A DNA stretch of 10,221 nt from Acidimicrobiales bacterium (GTDB lineage: Bacteria > Actinomycetota > Acidimicrobiia > Acidimicrobiales > Iamiaceae): positions 1 through 10,221 of the forward strand of contig JAGQSI010000043.1 in the NCBI GenBank assembly GCA_020439605.1. The letters run 5' to 3'. Under the pieces are notes generated by a model. That model was not told the DNA's origin, made no database searches, and was given only the letters and a program-made list of their open reading frames with translations. The position numbers and the translations under genes were made by a program. The first letter of the stretch is position 1. Each line of letters begins with the position of its first letter. Below, in pieces: positions 5,514 to 10,221 of the stretch.

Positions 5514-8500
5514 TCAAATCGACCGTCTGCGCCGACGAGACACGGCGACAACAACAAATCCAGCAACGGTGAACGCAGCGCCAACCTGGACAAGGAGCAG
5601 TGATTGCATCCCTGTAACGGGCAACGCTTCGTCCGCTGCCGACGTGTCATCCTCGGGCGTTGGTGCAGCAGGTGTTTGCGCCATGGCGGGTTCAAGGGCC
5701 TGCGGCGATGAGGTCGGCGTTGGTACGGTAACCGTGGTCGGTGGTGCCGTCGTCGTAGTTGTCGGCGTTGTCGGAGCCGCTCTAACCCGTGCGACTACTT
5801 CTGTGCACGAGCGACCCCCATCGTCGTCAACGACACAAACCCCAACCGTGTAGGTGCCAGCGCTCGAGTACACGTGATCAACATCGAAGGTACCCGCACC
5901 CGGCACAGACACGCCGGGCACAATTTGAGACCTCGTGCCATCACCCCAGTCGAGTTGCACCACGTGGGTGTCGTCCACTCCCGCATCAGCCCACTCGCCG
6001 GGCAACGCCCACCGCTGTCCGACGGCCACTTCCCCAGAAGGAGTAACCGCAAGGGTGGGTGCAAGGTTTCGCACGGTGACCGTTGATCGGGCCTCGCTAC
6101 AGCTACCGCGGTCATCGCACACCTTGGCCAACACCGATGCCAACCGGTTGTCGCCGTAGCGGTGCGTCGCAGTGCCTACACCGACCGAGCCACCGTCAGC
6201 CACGACCATTGGGCCGTTGTTCCCGTCGCCCCAGTCGATCGTTCCGGTATGGGTGTCGGTGGGATTCTCATCTTCAAACGCGACTTGGCGTTGAATCAGT
6301 TCTCCCTCGTTGATCGTGGCGTCATCTTCACCTGTTGATGTCAACGGGCCATTCGTCGTTGCCAACGTCACGAGTATTTCGTCGCAGCCCACGCCACCGT
6401 CATCGTCAGTGACACAAATCTTGACGGTCACTGGTCCGTCAATCGCATAGGTGTGGGCGGCGGCCACGACACCGCTGCCTTTGTCTTCGGACACTGCGGC
6501 CGGTTCAACCGTGGAGCCGTCCCCCCAGTCAACCGTCGCGGTGTGCGTGTCGACTATCCCCACATCTGAGAACACCGAATCGTCCAGCACCAAGGTCGGG
6601 CCAGCCGTGCGGTCGCGTCCCGCATCGACGACGGGAGCAACGTTGGTGACTTGCACTGTGCGATCCGCGCAGCCAGTGTCACCACCATTGTCGGTGACAC
6701 ACAACTTCGAGGGGTAACTTCCGTCGTCGACGTAACGATGCAACGCAGAAACCTGACCGAATCCATCGACCGTGGATATCACCTCGACCCGGTCATGTAC
6801 TGAACCATCACCCCAATCGAACAGGCCCGAGTGGGTGTCGAGTTTGCCCGGGTCGATGAAGTTCCCGTCGAATGCTGTAGTTGTGCCTTCAGGCGCCGAG
6901 ATGGCGGTTTGAGCGAAGTTCCGGTAGCGCACCATCTCCTGGGAATAGTTGTAGAAGCCGAAGCGGGCATCGGCGGGGAACGTTCCGGTCACATCCAGCT
7001 CGAGCACGTCGTTCACCCAGACCTGCAAGCGGTCACCGGTGTAGCGGAACCGCATGCGATAGACGGTGTTCTCAACCCAGCCCACGTCGCCCAGCGTCGC
7101 GCCACGCTGCAACTCATCCCATGTTCCCGTTCCTCCGGTTGCATCAGTGTGCGCCCACGGATCGTTGTTCGTCCCGTGCACTTCTGACACCGCCAAACCC
7201 CGAGGTGCAGCCCCCTGAGTGCCCTGCTTCCAATCGATGACCAGGAAGTGCGCGTCCGGGTTCGTGTACATGTCCGGTGCACCACCGATCACGAAACCAA
7301 TGAAGTCATCATCGCTGAAACTCTCGACCGACAACTCCACGGTCGCTTCGGAGTTCAGGTAACTGTTCGGCGATAGGAACACACTCGGGTCCGAGTTCAG
7401 AACTTGAAGTACCGAATCACGCGAGTCGGAGACCTGCCAATCCGCGTCGGATTGACCCCGCGGTACCGGATCCTCGACCGCTTCCCACGTGGTCAGGTCG
7501 ATGAAGTTGACCTTGGGTCCTTGATTGGCGATGACCACCTGCTGATAGGTGCATCCCCACGGACTGGTCGCATACCTGCCGCACAGCTCAACCGAATACA
7601 CGCCGTCGTCCATGTAGGAATGACTGACCGGGTTGGAGTTGTACTGGGAACGAGTGACCGATTGCGTAACCACCGGAGTTCCGTCACCCCAGTTGATCCT
7701 GCGCTGCACATTTCCAGAGCCACTGGCATCAATTGTGCCTGCTGCTTCCACCAGGCCACCTTCGAGGCCGTCTGCCCCGGCCGGAGGTGGTTCCGCGCTG
7801 CCCACCAGGTCAGGTTGCACATCGAGGGTGATCGCCGGCGTCGGTGTACCGTCTGTGGTCGACGCGTTGCAGTCGTCGTCGACACCGTTCACGATGTCGG
7901 GCATGCCCGGATTGATCGTGTTGTCGGCATCGTTGCAGTCGAGTGGCAAGGGCCAACCGTCACCGTCGCTGTCGGCTCCGGAAACCTTCACCCACCAAGA
8001 TGTCGAAGTGGCATGGCCAGAATCGTCGGTGACGATGGCCATGATGAGGCGTCCACCAATGTCAGCCGGTTCGGTCACCAAATCGAAACTTGTTCCCGTC
8101 GCCACCTGGGTGCCGTTGTCCCACCAGGTCGTCGTCACCGCGCCGCCGCCGGGGTCAGTCGGATTCACAGCGAAGTGTTGGCTGTTGCCCCCAACCAGAT
8201 CGATCACCGAGGCCGCTGGTGTGCGTGTGCCCACCGTCGGCGTCGAGTCCGTCGCGGTGTTGGTGAAGGGTGCTGTGGCAACATCGGCAATGCCGTCGAT
8301 TCCGGTTACCTTCACCGAAACCAACTCTGGCGTGGCATCAGTCGGGGTGAACGAGGGGGTCGCACCCGTGGCGTCATCGAACGCTGCGTCGCCATCGAGA
8401 TCCCATGCGTAGCTCAGCGTTCCCGTTCCAGTCGAGGTGCTTGCGTCCAGCGTCAGCGGCGTTCCCGTTGTTCCCACATAGGGGCCGCCAGCATTAGCGG

Positions 8501-9884
8501 TCACGAAATCGTCAGACATGAGCGGATCGTCGTTGAGCTGAGTGATCGCCGTGTCGAGCGAATCGATGAGTGCCCGAAGTTGGGCCTGCAGCGCCGGGGT
8601 TTGTGCCGCGATCTCATCGAGGTTCGCTGCGGTTCCCGCTTTGGCGATGCCAGCCAGTCGGAGATTGTCAACCGTACGCAATCCGGTCTGCTGGTCTTCA
8701 GGAGTGATGCCCAATGCTGCGGCTTTGGTACGAAAATCCTGAGGTATGCCGTTTGATCGCGCGTCGACCAACATGTTGCCGATCGTCGAGGACACCAGGT
8801 CGAACTCGTCTGGCTCGGAGCGAACTGCCTCTGCCGCTGTACTTGCCGCGGCCGCAGTGCGCGGTAAGTGATCGATGAGCGCTTGCGCGTAGCGCTGCGC
8901 GGCCCTGGCCTGCTGACGGGCCCACACACCGTTACGGTCAGCTGCGGCACCCTGATACTTCTCGATAGCATCGAGCAGGCCTTTCGTGAGCACACCTTCA
9001 ACACCGGATTGCTCGCCAAGTTCGACTTGGGCGCGCAGCATAGGGTCGGTGTCGAAGGATTCGAGGACATCGACCGAGCCGGGCGCCACTGGTTGGTCGT
9101 AGTTGTAATTCGGTGGGTCGGCGGCAATCCCTCCCCAGTGACGCTGCGTGCTGATGAGCAGGTCCTGCGCGACGGCCTTGGGGTCAGGGAAGTCATTTGC
9201 TTTGGCAACAACGTTCTGCACCATGAAGATCAACATTTCGATGCCATCGGTCATTGCCCCGTACAACTCCCACGCATTGGCAATAAACACCATGCCAGCA
9301 AACGTGTACTGGGCTTCTTTCCAGTTGCCGGCGCGTTGCGCCGCATCGGCCTTGATCGCACCGATGTCGATCGGCGGGACCAACACGTCCGAAGTAACCC
9401 GGAACGCGTTCGGGATGAACGTGTCGAAGGCAGGATCGAACACTTTGTCCTGACAGTTGTCGATGACCACGCCATAGCGGCCCGGACCGATGCTCCCTCC
9501 CGGGGAGGTGTAGCCGATGACCTCGTCGATGAATCCACCGCCTCCCTGACCGAAGACCACGTTTGGCGAACCCGACACATCGGACAAGGCCGCCCCGGTT
9601 GATCCTGACCAGGTGCTCGGAACGACATACAGGTCAGAAACGGCGTAGATCCAGTCGTCAACGGGTGTTCCGGAACCGACTTTCGGGCATCCACGGACGA
9701 AATCGGTCATGCCAACCGCAACAATCACAGCCTCGCTCGCGCCGTAGACCGGTTTGGACATACCAACATCTGCCGCTTGGGCAGGTTTGGCGTCACGAAT
9801 AGAACCAACCGTGACTGAACTGACGGTCAAGACCACAAAGACAACTGCCAGACGCCAGATTCGCGAGCTCTTAGTCCCTCTCAT
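5514..9884 (-). CDS. LPXTG-anchored surface protein with PKD, MopE-like and TSP C-terminal-type domains
   Basis: Residues are counted from the upstream GTG at 9893; the preferred ATG 9884 is residue 4, giving about 1,456 residues. Order: signal peptide with hydrophobic core 15-30 and cleavage after AQA (38-40); unknown region 41-175 with Cys69 and Cys147; a helical, Ala/Gln-rich region 176-460; a PKD domain 465-545 (AWDLDGDAAFDD); an Ig-like domain 550-638; a MopE-like acidic metal-binding motif 641-676 (DSDGDGW, DCNDAD, VDDDC); a PKD domain with WGDG at 735; a thrombospondin C-terminal-type lectin domain about 791-995 (DDDFIGFVIG, VIDWKQGTQ, FGFYNYSQEMV); four PKD domains 1000-1370 (WGDG at 1027, 1123, 1221, 1316); a Thr/Pro linker 1372-1422; LPVTG 1424-1428, a membrane span and RRRRR. 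Sortase should attach it to the wall. Such architecture suggests adhesion or binding of a glycan or extracellular partner, with calcium. The ligand is unknown. Confidence 0.88.
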   Translation of the reverse strand: MRGTKSSRIWRLAVVFVVLTVSSVTVGSIRDAKPAQAADVGMSKPVYGASEAVIVAVGMTDFVRGCPKVGSGTPVDDWIYAVSDLYVVPSTWSGSTGAALSDVSGSPNVVFGQGGGGFIDEVIGYTSPGGSIGPGRYGVVIDNCQDKVFDPAFDTFIPNAFRVTSDVLVPPIDIGAIKADAAQRAGNWKEAQYTFAGMVFIANAWELYGAMTDGIEMLIFMVQNVVAKANDFPDPKAVAQDLLISTQRHWGGIAADPPNYNYDQPVAPGSVDVLESFDTDPMLRAQVELGEQSGVEGVLTKGLLDAIEKYQGAAADRNGVWARQQARAAQRYAQALIDHLPRTAAAASTAAEAVRSEPDEFDLVSSTIGNMLVDARSNGIPQDFRTKAAALGITPEDQQTGLRTVDNLRLAGIAKAGTAANLDEIAAQTPALQAQLRALIDSLDTAITQLNDDPLMSDDFVTANAGGPYVGTTGTPLTLDASTSTGTGTLSYAWDLDGDAAFDDATGATPSFTPTDATPELVSVKVTGIDGIADVATAPFTNTATDSTPTVGTRTPAASVIDLVGGNSQHFAVNPTDPGGGAVTTTWWDNGTQVATGTSFDLVTEPADIGGRLIMAIVTDDSGHATSTSWWVKVSGADSDGDGWPLPLDCNDADNTINPGMPDIVNGVDDDCNASTTDGTPTPAITLDVQPDLVGSAEPPPAGADGLEGGLVEAAGTIDASGSGNVQRRINWGDGTPVVTQSVTRSQYNSNPVSHSYMDDGVYSVELCGRYATSPWGCTYQQVVIANQGPKVNFIDLTTWEAVEDPVPRGQSDADWQVSDSRDSVLQVLNSDPSVFLSPNSYLNSEATVELSVESFSDDDFIGFVIGGAPDMYTNPDAHFLVIDWKQGTQGAAPRGLAVSEVHGTNNDPWAHTDATGGTGTWDELQRGATLGDVGWVENTVYRMRFRYTGDRLQVWVNDVLELDVTGTFPADARFGFYNYSQEMVRYRNFAQTAISAPEGTTTAFDGNFIDPGKLDTHSGLFDWGDGSVHDRVEVISTVDGFGQVSALHRYVDDGSYPSKLCVTDNGGDTGCADRTVQVTNVAPVVDAGRDRTAGPTLVLDDSVFSDVGIVDTHTATVDWGDGSTVEPAAVSEDKGSGVVAAAHTYAIDGPVTVKICVTDDDGGVGCDEILVTLATTNGPLTSTGEDDATINEGELIQRQVAFEDENPTDTHTGTIDWGDGNNGPMVVADGGSVGVGTATHRYGDNRLASVLAKVCDDRGSCSEARSTVTVRNLAPTLAVTPSGEVAVGQRWALPGEWADAGVDDTHVVQLDWGDGTRSQIVPGVSVPGAGTFDVDHVYSSAGTYTVGVCVVDDDGGRSCTEVVARVRAAPTTPTTTTTAPPTTVTVPTPTSSPQALEPAMAQTPAAPTPEDDTSAADEALPVTGMQSLLLVQVGAAFTVAGFVVVAVSRRRRRSI
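5517..5624 (-). other. Cell-wall sorting signal (LPVTG, membrane span, Arg tail)
   Basis: The last 36 codons of the surface-protein gene encode LPVTG, a hydrophobic stretch of about 22 residues (LLLVQVGAAFTVAGFVVV) and the basic end SRRRRRSI. This is the complete three-part signal for sortase cleavage between T and G. It is preceded by a Thr/Pro-rich wall-spanning linker. No sortase gene is in the window. Confidence 0.88.
5784..6896 (-). repeat. Array of four PKD domains
   Basis: Residues about 1000-1370 of the surface protein form four successive domains of 85-98 residues. Each has a DTH(T/S/V) turn (the D..H residues at 1019, 1115, 1213 and 1308), then a strand with (D/I)WGDG, an aromatic H.Y or HRY strand, and a C-terminal strand with Cys. 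Three of the four have two Cys ten residues apart around a DDDGG- or DNGGD-type turn (1065/1075, 1160/1170, 1353/1363). The third has a shorter 1259/1265 pair. The upstream PKD domain has 771/781. The copies differ clearly in DNA sequence, so the array is old rather than recently expanded. Confidence 0.8.
6909..7523 (-). other. Thrombospondin C-terminal-type lectin-like domain
   Basis: Residues about 791-995 of the surface protein match the layout of the thrombospondin C-terminal L-lectin-like fold. They include DDDFIGFVIG (family 'DDFAGFVFGYQ'), HFLVIDWKQGTQ (family 'FYVVMWKQVTQ'), GLAVSEVHGT (family 'G.SLKVV.S'), DPWAHTDATG (family 'ALWHTG'), DVGWVENTVYRMRF (family 'IGWKDYTAYRWRL'), and ARFGFYNYSQEMVRYRNF (family 'GRLGLFVFSQEMVYFSDL'). 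In thrombospondins this domain binds calcium and cell-surface partners. Here it is embedded between PKD domains. Confidence 0.78.
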
Positions 9885-9891
9885 GGTGCCC

Positions 9892-9919
9892 ACGGTAGAA
9901 CTCTGAGTGCGATTGTCAA
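9892..9919 (-). promoter_or_regulatory. Leaderless promoter of the surface-protein gene
   Basis: On the minus strand a consensus -35 TTGACA (9919-9914), a 16-base spacer and a -10 TACCGT (9897-9892, fitting TANNNT) lie so that the -10 ends 7 bases before ATG 9884-9882. Transcription would start at or next to this ATG. That favours it over the in-frame GTG at 9893, which overlaps the -10. No Shine-Dalgarno sequence precedes either start. The geometry matches that of the promoter at 3999-4035. Confidence 0.6.
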
Positions 9920-10080
9920 GCGGGAACGGGGTAGCGAACAGCCCGATACATGGGTGCTTTAGCTTGGATCCACCGTTATCGCGGCAGCCGTCTGGTCAGG
10001 TTGGCCAAACCACCACCCGCTGAGAAGGAAGCGAATTACTACGCTTCACAACAAGCCAGGACAACCCAGTCCCGGCATAA

Positions 10081-10221
10081 CCCACACCCTGCACCAAACC
10101 CCGAGCGATTCAACCGAGAATCCGGATCCACGACCTGAGACATACCCACGCCACGATCATGCTCAAGAAGGACGTCCCCGTGAAAGTCGTCAGTGAACGC
10201 CTCGGCCACAGCAGCCCCCCC
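10081..10221 (+). pseudogene. Tyrosine recombinase (phage-type integrase) catalytic-domain fragment
   Basis: A frame open from just after TAA 10078-10080 to the window end encodes a typical integrase core. PRIRIHDLRHTHATIML carries the H-x-x-R active-site pair, and VPVKVVSERLGHSSP carries the following conserved LGH histidine. The nucleophilic tyrosine would lie about 25-30 residues further, outside the window. No start codon precedes the motif and a stop closes the frame about 15 codons upstream, so the N-terminal domains and the first catalytic Arg are missing in this frame. The gene is a 5'-truncated or frameshifted relic. In the next frame upstream, PERFNRE resembles the 'RF.R' segment that often precedes 'GLPRIR.HDLRH', hinting at a frameshift or small deletion near 10115-10125. 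Integrases of this type insert elements at tRNA genes. Confidence 0.82.

Noticed and set aside
7404..8756. Long plus-strand open frame (450 codons) opposite the surface-protein gene
   Set aside because: It is the antisense shadow of a gene with clear domains. Its product is Arg/His/Val-rich and matches no family.

Overview
The window looks like chromosomal DNA of a moderately high-GC Gram-positive bacterium, most likely an actinomycete in the broad sense. An Acidimicrobiia-like lineage is possible but unproven. The signs are GC-rich codons, actinobacterial -10 elements placed where transcripts would start at or next to the ATG, a surface protein ending in an LPXTG sorting signal, and a MerB-like protein of the kind found in actinobacteria. 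Genes fill only about two thirds of the window. Several are broken, and long spacers contain no convincing gene, so this reads as an accessory region that is partly decaying.

Layout. (1) 1-298, minus strand: a Phd/YefM-type antitoxin overlaps the start of a PIN-domain (VapC-like) toxin whose frame meets a TAG stop at the window edge after 27 codons. (2) 299-1136: no convincing gene. It holds the 3' part of a tRNA-Met(CAT) gene, a plausible integration-site scar, an inverted repeat, and the first copy of a 53-bp structured repeat. (3) 1137-1765, minus strand: the second repeat copy, then a toxin-first TA operon (BrnT-like toxin, ribbon-helix-helix antitoxin, ATGA overlap) with nested palindromes at its start. 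(4) 1766-2319: nothing recognised. (5) 2320-4035, minus strand: a two-gene operon of a small winged-helix-like protein and a DUF3883/NO VEIN-type PD-(D/E)XK nuclease with an EVE/PUA-like middle region. The genes overlap as TGATG and sit behind a promoter carrying an 11-bp tandem repeat. This is the best candidate for a defence system here. (6) 4036-4708: small open frames only. (7) 4709-5455, plus strand: a MerB-like (alkylmercury lyase family) gene interrupted by an in-frame TGA just before its third catalytic cysteine. (8) 5514-9884, minus strand: a cell-wall-anchored surface protein of about 1,456 residues with a signal peptide, a novel N-terminal region, PKD-like domains, a MopE-like metal-binding motif, a thrombospondin C-terminal-type lectin domain, four more PKD domains and an LPVTG anchor. 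(9) 10081-10221, plus strand: the catalytic part of a tyrosine recombinase without its N-terminal half, running off the window.

How the parts relate. The minus-strand tRNA 3' fragment at the left and the integrase remnant at the right are arranged as expected for an island integrated at a tRNA-Met gene. The TA modules, nuclease pair, MerB-like relic and surface protein would then be island cargo or lie near its edge. This is inference, because the intact tRNA and the other attachment site are not in the window. No sortase, mercury reductase, MerR regulator, methyltransferase, integron integrase or CRISPR array is visible.
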